A model generated the notes under the pieces. That model did not search any database. It was given only the letters and a program-made list of their open reading frames with translations, and was not told the DNA's origin. A program made the translations under genes and the position numbers. Source: Serratia sp. H1w (GTDB lineage Bacteria; Pseudomonadota; Gammaproteobacteria; Enterobacterales; Enterobacteriaceae). From it: a stretch of DNA of 64,000 bases. Each line of letters begins with the position of its first letter. Within the stretch, counting starts at the first letter, position 1. The stretch spans positions 1-64,000 of the forward strand of contig NZ_AYMQ01000037.1 in the NCBI RefSeq assembly GCF_000633355.1, given 5' to 3'. Below are positions 30,606-37,486 of the stretch, in pieces.

Positions 30606-30635
30606 ATGCTACTGTTTGGATAAACAGTATCTCAA
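30606..30635 (-). promoter_or_regulatory. LexA-regulated promoter of the spanin operon (SOS box 30610-30629)
   Basis: TACTGTTTGGATAAACAGTA at 30610-30629 matches the LexA consensus (TACTGT-N8-ACAGTA) with fully symmetric arms. On the minus strand TTGAGA (30635-30630) and TAGCAT (30611-30606) make a -35/-10 pair with an 18-bp spacer that is exactly the LexA box. The transcript would start near 30599. Confidence 0.85.
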
Positions 30636-30707
30636 AGGAGAGGGATCAGGGATATTCACGAGGATTGTACTGGCCATGCCACAACTGGATGTCAGGGCTC
30701 TAGAGGC

Positions 30708-30734
30708 AAAAAATCTCACCGCAGCGAGATTTTT
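30708..30734. terminator. Bidirectional terminator
   Basis: AAAAATCTC - ACCGCAGC - GAGATTTTT is a 9-bp stem with T-runs on both strands. It ends the 83-residue gene on the minus strand and isolates the SOS promoter from it. Confidence 0.8.
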
Positions 30735-30773
30735 GGTGGTTCAAAAAAAGGTTTAAGCGCCGATGTTTAGCAG

Positions 30774-31025
30774 TCACAACAAATACCTGAAATCACGGAT
30801 ATCAGGGAACAACCCCACCGTTCTGAGATGCCGGTTACAGATAAACCAGATTTCATCGCGGTCATTAGAGAGTATGAAGTACGCGTCAGCGGTTTCCGAA
30901 GGGTTATACATTCCCAGTGCACGATAGGCCGTATTCGGGGTGAAGCCGCTCTCCAGCGGATAAGGTTTGGGCGCATTGTCCATCTGCACAACGCTTAGGT
31001 ACAGCCCCTGCTCAATCCATATCAT
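30774..31025 (-). CDS. Conserved-looking hypothetical protein, 83 residues
   Basis: Not recognised. It begins MIWIEQGLYLSVVQMDNAPK and has a good Shine-Dalgarno (AAGGGG, 5 nt before the ATG). It is a soluble, aromatic-rich protein with no signal or membrane segment. The middle (ADAYFILSNDRDEIWFICNRH) is well-formed and suggests a small beta-rich domain. Its own terminator follows at 30708. It is in the same orientation as the spanin operon but separately transcribed. Could be a phage-derived accessory protein. No function assigned. Confidence 0.72.
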   Translation of the reverse strand: MIWIEQGLYLSVVQMDNAPKPYPLESGFTPNTAYRALGMYNPSETADAYFILSNDRDEIWFICNRHLRTVGLFPDIRDFRYLL

Positions 31026-31114
31026 AACAACCCCTTTAACGACTATTGATGACTTGATTATGGTCGTTAAAAGCCATTATTGAGGCCGTTAGCAGAAAAA
31101 ACATCGGCATAAAA

Positions 31115-31777
31115 TCACAGAGACGTTAGCTGGCCGCTATACAACACGGGTCCAGTAGGAAGACCGGTAGGCGAGCCACCTGCCGGTTCCAGACTGATGG
31201 CAATGGTCATGCCCTGCGCCAAGGTCATAGAATTCAATGCTAGTTCGGTCGGTTTCTCTGCGGCAATCAGCCCTAAGGAACGAGGTTTTTCACCCGGCGG
31301 GATCGCCCACAGTTGCAGACTATTGGCTACGGCCAGCGATTGCGGATTAAGCGGGGTTAGTTTCAGATAACGTTTGGCACTGTCCATACTGACGATCCAT
31401 TGTCCACCGCCCTGCTGCCCAGCATTGAGCACCACTGCCGGAGCAAAATCCTGCGGTTGAATGATAAAGCGCGGCACCAGCAGCAACGCCGCCAACCCAG
31501 CAGCCAACGCCCAACCCACATAACCCCAGGTCTTACGCCGCGCCGTTGCCTGAATCGGTAAGCTCAGACGAATCTTTTTCCATACACGCTCCGGCGGCGT
31601 TACCGGCGTCAGCGCATTGTCCAGTGGCGACAGCAGCGTTTGCCAGCGAGCAACCAAGGCAGCCAAGGCAGGCTCACGCTGTATACGCTGTTCAAAGTTC
31701 AGCCGCGCAGGGCCTCGCAACGTGCCCAAGGCGTATTCGGCGGCTAAAGCAGAGTCGTACTCCCCGGTGCTTTTCAT
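31115..31777 (-). CDS. Anti-sigma factor, RskA/anti-sigma-K type
   Basis: Membrane-bound anti-sigma factor for the ECF sigma encoded just upstream. The product is 220 residues. The cytosolic N-terminal zinc-less anti-sigma domain (about 1-90; AAEYALGTLRGPARLNFEQR) is followed by one membrane segment (about 93-108, GWALAAGLAALLLVP). The periplasmic RskA C-terminal domain includes LQLWAIPPGEKPRSLG. Its ATG overlaps the sigma stop (ATGA), so expression is coupled. The signal sensed is unknown. Confidence 0.9.
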   Translation of the reverse strand: MKSTGEYDSALAAEYALGTLRGPARLNFEQRIQREPALAALVARWQTLLSPLDNALTPVTPPERVWKKIRLSLPIQATARRKTWGYVGWALAAGLAALLLVPRFIIQPQDFAPAVVLNAGQQGGGQWIVSMDSAKRYLKLTPLNPQSLAVANSLQLWAIPPGEKPRSLGLIAAEKPTELALNSMTLAQGMTIAISLEPAGGSPTGLPTGPVLYSGQLTSL

Positions 31778-32328
31778 AGGCCCACGCAGTCTTTCAGATG
31801 ATCCAATGCCCGACGGATCCAGCTTTTTATCGTGCCGAGCGGCTGTTGCAGATGCGCCGAAACTTCGCCATGAGACAGCCCTTGATAGTAAGCCAGCACG
31901 ATACTTTGACGCTGTTCGACATTAAGATGATTCAGACACTCGGCCAGCTTGCCAGCCTCCTCCCCCAGTAGCAGTTGGCTAACGGGCTCCTCCGTGCTAT
32001 CCCCTTGGTCATCCAACCACTCATCTTCCACTTGCCCCGCACGGCCACCTGCTCCGCGTAACCAATCAATGGCCCGGTTACGAACAATATGCGTTAGCCA
32101 GGTCAACGGCGCACTGAGCTCAGGATCATAGCTGGCGGCACGATTCCATACGCTGATAAAGCTTTCGTGTAATACCTCTTCGGCCCACGACTGACGACGC
32201 AGCAAGCGTAAAGCAACGGCGAACAAACGCGGAGAGGTCTGCCGGTAGAGTTGTTCAAACGCGTTGCGGTCGCCAAGCGCAACGGCCTGCATCAATGCGA
32301 CATGTTGGTCGGGGAGTGCTTTGCTCAT
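31774..32328 (-). CDS. ECF (RpoE-family) sigma factor
   Basis: Extracytoplasmic-function sigma, 184 residues. Region 2 (about 22-90) has LYRQTSPRLFAVALRLL and the -10-recognition segment PLTWLTHIVRNRAIDWLR. Region 4 (about 130-180) has the helix-turn-helix LSHGEVSAHLQQPLGTIKSWIRRAL. It resembles the SigK group, consistent with the RskA-like partner. It lies 64 bp after a fasciclin-domain gene, so the three probably form one operon with the fasciclin protein as target or sensor output. Confidence 0.92.
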   Translation of the reverse strand: MSKALPDQHVALMQAVALGDRNAFEQLYRQTSPRLFAVALRLLRRQSWAEEVLHESFISVWNRAASYDPELSAPLTWLTHIVRNRAIDWLRGAGGRAGQVEDEWLDDQGDSTEEPVSQLLLGEEAGKLAECLNHLNVEQRQSIVLAYYQGLSHGEVSAHLQQPLGTIKSWIRRALDHLKDCVGL

Positions 32329-32392
32329 GTCTTATCCTGTCGAGGTGCGGGCAGCCTTGTGGCAGCCTGCCTGCACCTAGTATAGACGGGAT

Positions 32393-32953
32393 TTATTTTG
32401 GCAACAGCACGCTATCAATGACGTTGATCACACCATTTTTCTGATACACATCATAGGTACTGATATTGGCAATATGGCCTTGACCATCTTTGAGCTGAAT
32501 ATTGTGCGGGCCGTTGTTCATAATCCACAGCGGTTGACCATTCACTGTTTTCAGTTCGGCCGTACCGTGACCTTCCTTGATTTTTTTCTCCAGTTGTTTC
32601 ATATCATAACGGCCTGCCACCACGTGGTAAGTCAGTACCCCAGTCAGCGCCGCCTTATTCTCCGGCTTGAGCAAGGTGTCTACCGTTCCGGCAGGCAGTT
32701 TGGCAAAGGCCTCATTGGTCGGGGCAAATACCGTAAATGGCCCCGTACCTTGCAGCGTATCGACCAAACCGGCAGCCTTCACCGCAGCAACCAGCGTAGT
32801 GTGATCTTTGGAATTGAGCGCATTTTCTACAATATTTTTGCTGGGATACATGGCAGCACCGCCAACCATTACCGTGTCGGACATCATGGCGGCCATTGAA
32901 ACGCTACTGAACAACAGTGATGAACACAGGGCAGTACAGAGAAGCTTTTTCAT
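32393..32953 (-). CDS. Secreted fasciclin (FAS1) domain protein
   Basis: Periplasmic or secreted FAS1-domain protein, 186 residues from the ATG at 32953 (GAGG 8 nt upstream). An ATG at 32959 is too close to the ribosome site. Signal peptide about 1-22 (MKKLLCTALCSSLLFSSVSMA). The FAS1 domain shows TLQGTGPFTVFAPTNEAFAKL and the second conserved box VLTYHVVAGRYD, ending NGVINVIDSVLLPK. First gene of the sigma/anti-sigma operon. Role in adhesion or stress is inferred from the family only. Confidence 0.92.
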   Translation of the reverse strand: MKKLLCTALCSSLLFSSVSMAAMMSDTVMVGGAAMYPSKNIVENALNSKDHTTLVAAVKAAGLVDTLQGTGPFTVFAPTNEAFAKLPAGTVDTLLKPENKAALTGVLTYHVVAGRYDMKQLEKKIKEGHGTAELKTVNGQPLWIMNNGPHNIQLKDGQGHIANISTYDVYQKNGVINVIDSVLLPK

Positions 32954-33000
32954 GATCATATCCTCGAAGGGTGATGTGGGAAGATGTCCTCACATAGCCA

Positions 33001-33028
33001 TATACGTAGTGAACGAGAATATTGGATG
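33001..33028 (-). promoter_or_regulatory. Candidate ECF-sigma promoter of the fasciclin operon
   Basis: On the minus strand GCATCC (about 33029-33024) and CGTATA (33006-33001) are separated by 17 bp. This resembles the CATCC-type -35 with CG-containing -10 used by SigK-like ECF sigmas, about 50 bp before the fasciclin start. Suggests autoregulation. Pattern match only. Confidence 0.4.
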
Positions 33029-33069
33029 CAGCGATCGGAAAATATTTTTCGGACGAGGAAAAAAGACGT

Positions 33070-33098
33070 AAAAAAACCCCGGCGAGAGCGCCAGGGTT
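33070..33098 (-). terminator. Terminator downstream of cspA-type gene / candidate RNA
   Basis: Read on the minus strand, AACCCTGGCG-CTCT-CGCCGGGGTTTTTTTAC is a 10-bp stem with a seven-T tail. It lies 270 nt after the cold-shock gene stop. Confidence 0.88.
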
Positions 33099-33366
33099 AG
33101 CAAGTAGTGCCGGTCGCTTTCCCGGCTGTCATGCTGCGGCGCAAGCGTCCATCGAACACTCCAGCATTGCACGGCCTAAGCACGACCTGGTCACAACAGA
33201 AAAACAGACTTGTGCGAAATCGGCTTTTCTGTCTACCCTCATTGCAAGAGGACAGTGTCAACCCCGGCACCAGGCCGGGATTGATGTGGTAACGTGATTA
33301 TCGCTTGTCTGCTCCGGCTTATGCCATCATCGCTATTGCAAGTGTCAACCACGCTACCCAGTTACA
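33099..33366 (-). ncRNA. Candidate untranslated RNA or long 3' UTR below the cspA-type gene
   Basis: 268 nt between the cold-shock gene stop and a strong minus-strand terminator. There is no convincing protein, and the best minus-strand ORF is 37 codons without a ribosome site. It contains two related motifs, TTGCAATAGCGATGATGGC-like and CTTGCAATGAGGG, and a stem ACAGAAAAGCC...TTTTTCTGT. It could be a 3'-UTR-derived or independent small RNA. Not matched to any family I know. Confidence 0.3.
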
Positions 33367-33579
33367 TTACAGTGCTGTAACGTTAACTGCTGATGGGCCT
33401 TTGGCGCCATTTTCGATGCTGAATTCAACCTGCTGGCCTTCATCAAGAGTCTTGTAATCATTACCCTGGATTGCAGAGAAGTGTACGAACACGTCTTTGC
33501 TGCCATCAGCAGGAGAAATGAAACCAAAACCTTTACCAGCGTCAAACCATTTTACTAAACCAGTCATTTTATTAGACAT
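33367..33579 (-). CDS. CspA-family cold-shock protein
   Basis: 70-residue single-domain RNA chaperone that melts mRNA structure. It opens [20 protein letters not shown] with RNP1 KGFGFI and RNP2 DVFVHF, and ends [10 protein letters not shown]. It is closest to E. coli CspA by eye. Ribosome site AAGGAAG lies upstream of the ATG at 33579. The about 180-nt leader with a cold box supports cold induction at the RNA level. Confidence 0.93.
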   Translation of the reverse strand: MSNKMTGLVKWFDAGKGFGFISPADGSKDVFVHFSAIQGNDYKTLDEGQQVEFSIENGAKGPSAVNVTAL

Positions 33580-33757
33580 AGATACTTCCTTCATTATTTT
33601 TTAGGCCGCCATAATGGCGAATGAGGTCTGTAATTCAGTGGAAACTTATGGGGGCACTAGAAAAAAATTCGCGGAAGAAGAGGTATCTGTCGGATATCGC
33701 TAATACTGAGAACTACTTTACTAAAACTGCTTTCATAAGGTCTGTACTTCAAACCGA
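33580..33757 (-). promoter_or_regulatory. cspA-type cold-responsive 5' leader with cold box
   Basis: The transcript would begin near 33757 with CGGTTTGAAGTACAGACC, nearly the cold-box start of E. coli cspA (CGGTTTGACGTACAGACC as I recall). A second TACAGACC copy occurs near the 3' end of the leader. The length is that of the cspA RNA thermosensor. Confidence 0.82.
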
Positions 33758-33763
33758 TGGCGC

Positions 33764-33793
33764 TATTTACTCATAACCCAGAGTTATTAGCAA
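33764..33793 (-). promoter_or_regulatory. Promoter of the cspA-type gene
   Basis: Minus strand TTGCTA (33793-33788), 18-bp spacer, TAAATA (33769-33764), about 6 nt before the cold-box leader start. Confidence 0.65.
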
Positions 33794-33937
33794 GTGCTAT
33801 TTATAATTAATTTCAATAAAGCGGCATACCATCAAGGCAGCCAACCGCCCTGCGACCGCGTTTTTCGCTGCGTTAACGCATTGATTAGCACCGCTGAGCC
33901 GCCTAGAATGGGGCCAAAAATAACCGGGATCGTTTTC

Positions 33938-34114
33938 ATGTCATCGCTGTGGGTAGTCACGCAATACGTTTATGTTATTGGTCTGATCGTTTCGATGATT
34001 TTCACTTTTCTGGTCAGCCGCGACACTCTTGCCATTCGCTTGCTCAGCGCGCTGATTATCGGCCTGACCTGGCCTCTCAGCCTGCCTGTGGTGCTATTAT
34101 TCTCGCTGTTTTAA
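33938..34114 (+). CDS. GhoT/OrtT-family membrane toxin
   Basis: 58-residue protein, MSSLWVVTQYVYVIGLIVSM..., ending in LTWPLSLPVVLLFSLF. GhoT and OrtT of E. coli end in TWPMS-PVALLFSLF with RLLSA before it, and RLLSALIIGLTWP is present here. Two membrane helices. GhoT depolarises the inner membrane, and OrtT does so as an orphan toxin under tetrahydrofolate stress. No GhoS-like antitoxin gene is adjacent, so this looks like an OrtT-type orphan. The start is set at the ATG at 33938 by family length. The frame is open upstream but without similarity. Confidence 0.85.
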   Translation: MSSLWVVTQYVYVIGLIVSMIFTFLVSRDTLAIRLLSALIIGLTWPLSLPVVLLFSLF

Positions 34115-34158
34115 CCACTCATCCCGCCAGCGTTCAGCGGGATGAGTCGGTCTAGCCG

Positions 34159-36276
34159 TTAAAAATCATAACCCACGGTAGCAACAACGGAGCGCCCTGC
34201 TCCCCAGTAGCAGTAACCGGTGCCATAGCAGCCAGCGACATATTCTCGGTCCGTCAGGTTGTTGGCGTTCAACTGCACATAGGCCCCTTTTAGCGACGGT
34301 TTTACGCTGTCCAGATCCATGCGCACCGAGGCATCCAACAGCGTTACCGAAGGAATACGCAGGGTATTCTCATTATCCGCCCACTGTTTACCAATATAAC
34401 GTACGCCAGCACCCAGGTTGACGCCGAGCCCAGCATTATATTGCCCCCACAAAGACGCCATCTGATTAGGCGCCAGATAAGGCGTATTGCCATCATTACC
34501 GTCAACGGCGTCCTTGAATTTCACCTTGTTGTAGCTATAACCGGCAATCACGTTCAGACGCTCGCTCACCTGGCTGCGGGCCTCCAGCTCAATCCCTTGT
34601 GAATGCACCTTGCCTGCAGGCACATAGTAGCTGTCCTTCACAACGCGGTTGGCTACGTCATTCTGCGTCAAGTCGTAGAGGGCAATGCTGTAGATCGAGC
34701 TGCTGCCCGGCGCCTGGTATTTTAGCCCGGCTTCATATTGCTCACTGGTGGTTGGCTTGAGCAGGTGGCCCTCTTTATCGGCTAACACCGCTGGCGTTAC
34801 CGCCGAGCTGTAACTCATATACGGAGAGAAACCGCTGTCAAAGTGATACAGCAGAGAGGCCCGGCCCGTGAAGTGGTCATCGGTACGAGCATCGGTGGCA
34901 TCGGTATTGAGCACGGTGTTCTTGGTTTCCAAACGGTCAACGCGCCCGGACAGGTTGAGATACCAGTTGTAGAGGCTGACTTCGTCCTGCAGATAGACGC
35001 CTGTCTGCTCATAGAGCCGTTTGGAGTCGGTATGGCTGAGAATGGTGATATTTGGCCCACCTGAAACGCCGGTGAACGGGTTCAACGGCGTGGCCGAGCC
35101 AGACTCCTCCCACAGGTTATTGGTAAAGCGCTGGTAGTCCAGCCCCAACATCACCTTATGTTCCAACGCGCCGGTGGCGAACTCCGCCGCCAACTGGTTG
35201 TCCACAGCATACGCATCCAATGAGGTATTGGAGCCGCTGTACCAGCGGTTCAGCTCGCTGCGATCGGCGTTCCAACCAATCTGGTAAACCTGCTCCAATT
35301 CGACGTTGGAGTGGGTGTAGCTGGCGTTCTGACGGAACGACCACACGTCGTTAAAACTGTGCGAGAAGTCATAGCTGTAGATTTGCTGCCAGCGTTTGAA
35401 CACGTTGCGGCTGCTCTCACCGTCAAAGAACCCACGCCCCAGCTTGTCTCCCGTGGTGGTGTATATGCTGCCATCTGACGGCACCGCACTGTGGTAGCCA
35501 CCGGAAGGATCTTTTTGCAGGTTGGCCTGCAACAGCAAGGAGGTATTTTCATCTGGCTGCCACAGCAGCGAAGGCGAAATCGCATAGCGCTCTTCCCGCT
35601 GATGGTCATACATGGTGTCGCTGGTGCGGGTAATACCGGTCAAACGGTAAGCCCATTGCTCGTTCAGCGCTCCGGTCGAATCAAACGCACCGCCTTTGGT
35701 ATTGTTATTCCCGGCCATCACATTCACATGGTTTTCACTGGCAAACTGCGGCCGTTTGCTGGTCATCGCCACCAGCCCACCAGGAATACTTTGTCCGTAC
35801 ATCACCGACGACGGGCCTTTAATCACGTCGATGCGTTCCAGGAACCAGGGGTCGATCTGCAAGGCGTTATAACTGCCGCCGTCGCTAAGCAGGCGCAGTC
35901 CGTTCAGGAAGGTGTTATTGACATCACCACCGTGGAACCCGCGCAGCGCGATGGTATCGTAACGCGTTGCACCACCTGAGAAGTTAGTGAACACGCCAGG
36001 GGTGTATTTCAGCGCATCATTAACCGTTAAAGCCCCTTGATCGCTCATCTGTTGGCGAGTCACTACGGAAACGGATTGCGCGGTCAGCACCAATGGCCGA
36101 TCCGTTTTGGTGGCTCCCTGGCTGGTGCTGGCCTCGTAGCCATGCGTCGCCGTTTCTGCCGTATCGGCGGGTTTTGCCGTGACCACGAGGGTATCTTCGG
36201 CAAAGGAGGTCAGTGGCAGGAAAATCGCTAACGAGCAGTAAAGAGCACAACGACTGGCAGGAAAAAACGCAGGCAT
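34159..36276 (-). CDS. foxA: TonB-dependent ferrioxamine receptor, FoxA type
   Basis: Outer-membrane siderophore receptor for ferrioxamine/hydroxamates. The product is 705 residues from the ATG at 36276. Signal peptide about 1-26 (MPAFFPASRCALYCSLAIF...). TonB box DTLVVTA. Plug domain 50-160 (ALRGFHGGDVNNTFLNGLRL, IDVIKGPSSVMYGQSIPGG). 22-strand barrel ending in aromatic Phe (GYDF) with CYGTGYCYWGAGRSV. By memory the plug and C-terminus are closer to Yersinia FoxA than to FhuA. A Fur box lies 120 bp upstream. No transport or synthesis genes are adjacent. Confidence 0.88.
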   Translation of the reverse strand: MPAFFPASRCALYCSLAIFLPLTSFAEDTLVVTAKPADTAETATHGYEASTSQGATKTDRPLVLTAQSVSVVTRQQMSDQGALTVNDALKYTPGVFTNFSGGATRYDTIALRGFHGGDVNNTFLNGLRLLSDGGSYNALQIDPWFLERIDVIKGPSSVMYGQSIPGGLVAMTSKRPQFASENHVNVMAGNNNTKGGAFDSTGALNEQWAYRLTGITRTSDTMYDHQREERYAISPSLLWQPDENTSLLLQANLQKDPSGGYHSAVPSDGSIYTTTGDKLGRGFFDGESSRNVFKRWQQIYSYDFSHSFNDVWSFRQNASYTHSNVELEQVYQIGWNADRSELNRWYSGSNTSLDAYAVDNQLAAEFATGALEHKVMLGLDYQRFTNNLWEESGSATPLNPFTGVSGGPNITILSHTDSKRLYEQTGVYLQDEVSLYNWYLNLSGRVDRLETKNTVLNTDATDARTDDHFTGRASLLYHFDSGFSPYMSYSSAVTPAVLADKEGHLLKPTTSEQYEAGLKYQAPGSSSIYSIALYDLTQNDVANRVVKDSYYVPAGKVHSQGIELEARSQVSERLNVIAGYSYNKVKFKDAVDGNDGNTPYLAPNQMASLWGQYNAGLGVNLGAGVRYIGKQWADNENTLRIPSVTLLDASVRMDLDSVKPSLKGAYVQLNANNLTDREYVAGCYGTGYCYWGAGRSVVATVGYDF

Positions 36277-36396
36277 ACCTGTATTCCCCATGGGATCCAT
36301 TGAAATTGCACCGAAAACTTACCGCGCCGGCAACGCTGGCCGGTTTGGCGTACCGAGGTAACGGTGCTCTGATGTTGTTAGATAACAAATACTAAT

Positions 36397-36415
36397 AACA
36401 ATGATAGTTATTATC
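36397..36415. promoter_or_regulatory. Fur box upstream of foxA
   Basis: On the minus strand GATAATAACTATCATTGTT matches 14 of 19 positions of GATAATGATAATCATTATC. It fits iron repression of foxA. Confidence 0.75.
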
Positions 36416-36519
36416 TTTATCATCAATGAATTCAAGCAGCAAAAGACCGTTGTTTGTCGGGTTGATCTGCCCTAATTCCCGGTAAACATTGCAGGTATTA
36501 CACTTTTTCGGTTAACGGC

Positions 36520-36675
36520 TTACTGCTTGATGTGGGGTTCGGAGATGTCCACCATGCGGCAGATTTTACTTAAGTTGTAGGAGTTCTCGCAGATTTTATC
36601 GGTAACGTAAACGCCAAAGTAGCCTAATATCAGCAAGTAGCCGATCATACATAGAATAAAAATAAGTGTTCTCAA
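36520..36675 (-). CDS. Candidate 51-residue single-pass membrane protein
   Basis: Starts at a TTG (in-frame stop two codons upstream), reading LRTLIFILCMIGYLLILGYF then GVYVTDKICENSYNLSKICR and a short tail. There is one strong transmembrane helix, two Cys in the polar tail, and good codon texture. There is no clear ribosome site. An internal ATG would give 42 residues. It sits alone in the 528-bp gap between foxA and the exonuclease. Not recognised. Small membrane protein is the best description. Confidence 0.5.
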   Translation of the reverse strand: MRTLIFILCMIGYLLILGYFGVYVTDKICENSYNLSKICRMVDISEPHIKQ

Positions 36676-36804
36676 CGCAAGCTACCAACTCAGGCAATAT
36701 GACCAGCAACATCATACCGCGAACGAACCATTTTCGCCTATTTCAAACTGGCCGTATATTCTGCCAGACTGTGTTTATTGCCCGCTTTTCCCCAGGAGAT
36801 ACTC

Positions 36805-37365
36805 ATGAACCATTTGATGTTAGATATTGAAACGCTGGACATTGCCCCCAGCGCGGTGATCCTGGTCGTTGCCGGCGTATTCTTTAACCCCAAAACCGGC
36901 GAGTTGGGGGCTGAATTTGAAGCGGCAGTCAACAGCCAGCAGGAACAACCGGGCCGCACCATCAGCCTCGATACCGTTGCCTGGTGGGCAAAACAGTCTG
37001 ACGAAGCGCGTAAACTGGCCTTCGGAGGCAGTGAAAGCCTTAAGCGGGTGCTGACCAATCTGAGCCGCTTTATTCATATGCACAGCACCGATACGGTGAA
37101 AGTCTGGGGCAATGGTAAAGAGTTTGACTGTTCGATCCTGGAACATGCCTATCGCCAGTTAGCCATGCCCTGCCCCTGGAAATTCTGGGATACCCAGGAC
37201 GCCCGCACTGTCATTACGCTGGCGGAACTGAATGGCTTCAATCCCAAAAAACAGCGCCCATTTGAAGGCACGCCACACCGGGCACTGGATGATGCCAAAC
37301 ATCAGGCGCGCTACGTTGCCGATACTATTTCGGCCCTTTATTACCGTCAGCCCGCAGTTAAATGA
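36805..37365 (+). CDS. DnaQ-fold 3'-5' exonuclease (DexA/Rv2179c-like)
   Basis: Predicted metal-dependent 3'-5' exonuclease, 186 residues. Exo I MLDIETLD (D7, E9), Exo II VWGNGKEFDCSILEHA (Asp about 108) and Exo III HRALDDAKHQARYV (His-x4-Asp, about 160) complete a DEDDh site. It resembles T4 DexA and the Rv2179c group more than DnaQ or ExoX. Start ATG at 36805 with GGAG 9 nt upstream. Substrate (DNA or RNA) unknown. Possibly phage-derived. Confidence 0.85.
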   Translation: MNHLMLDIETLDIAPSAVILVVAGVFFNPKTGELGAEFEAAVNSQQEQPGRTISLDTVAWWAKQSDEARKLAFGGSESLKRVLTNLSRFIHMHSTDTVKVWGNGKEFDCSILEHAYRQLAMPCPWKFWDTQDARTVITLAELNGFNPKKQRPFEGTPHRALDDAKHQARYVADTISALYYRQPAVK

Positions 37366-37486
37366 TTACCGCGGGAAAAAGCGACGCAAACGGTTTCCTG
37401 TCTATCATCAAGACGTTATCGCTTCCCATTTGCGGTCAGGATCTCTACTCTAGCTCTCTTTGTCATTCGGATGTGCCATTTTTGTT

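Noticed and set aside
30636..30734. SOS-induced small RNA or peptide on the plus strand (MPQLDVRALEAKNLTAARFL...)
   Set aside because: No convincing -10/-35 in that direction, and the ORF runs through the terminator hairpin. The minus-strand promoter fits much better.
29967..31025. Complete prophage
   Set aside because: Only spanins and one unknown gene; no integrase, att-like duplication, capsid or replication genes found.
33794..33937. N-terminal extension of the OrtT-like protein
   Set aside because: No similarity or ribosome site. Family length starts at 33938, and the region overlaps the cspA-type gene's upstream sequence.
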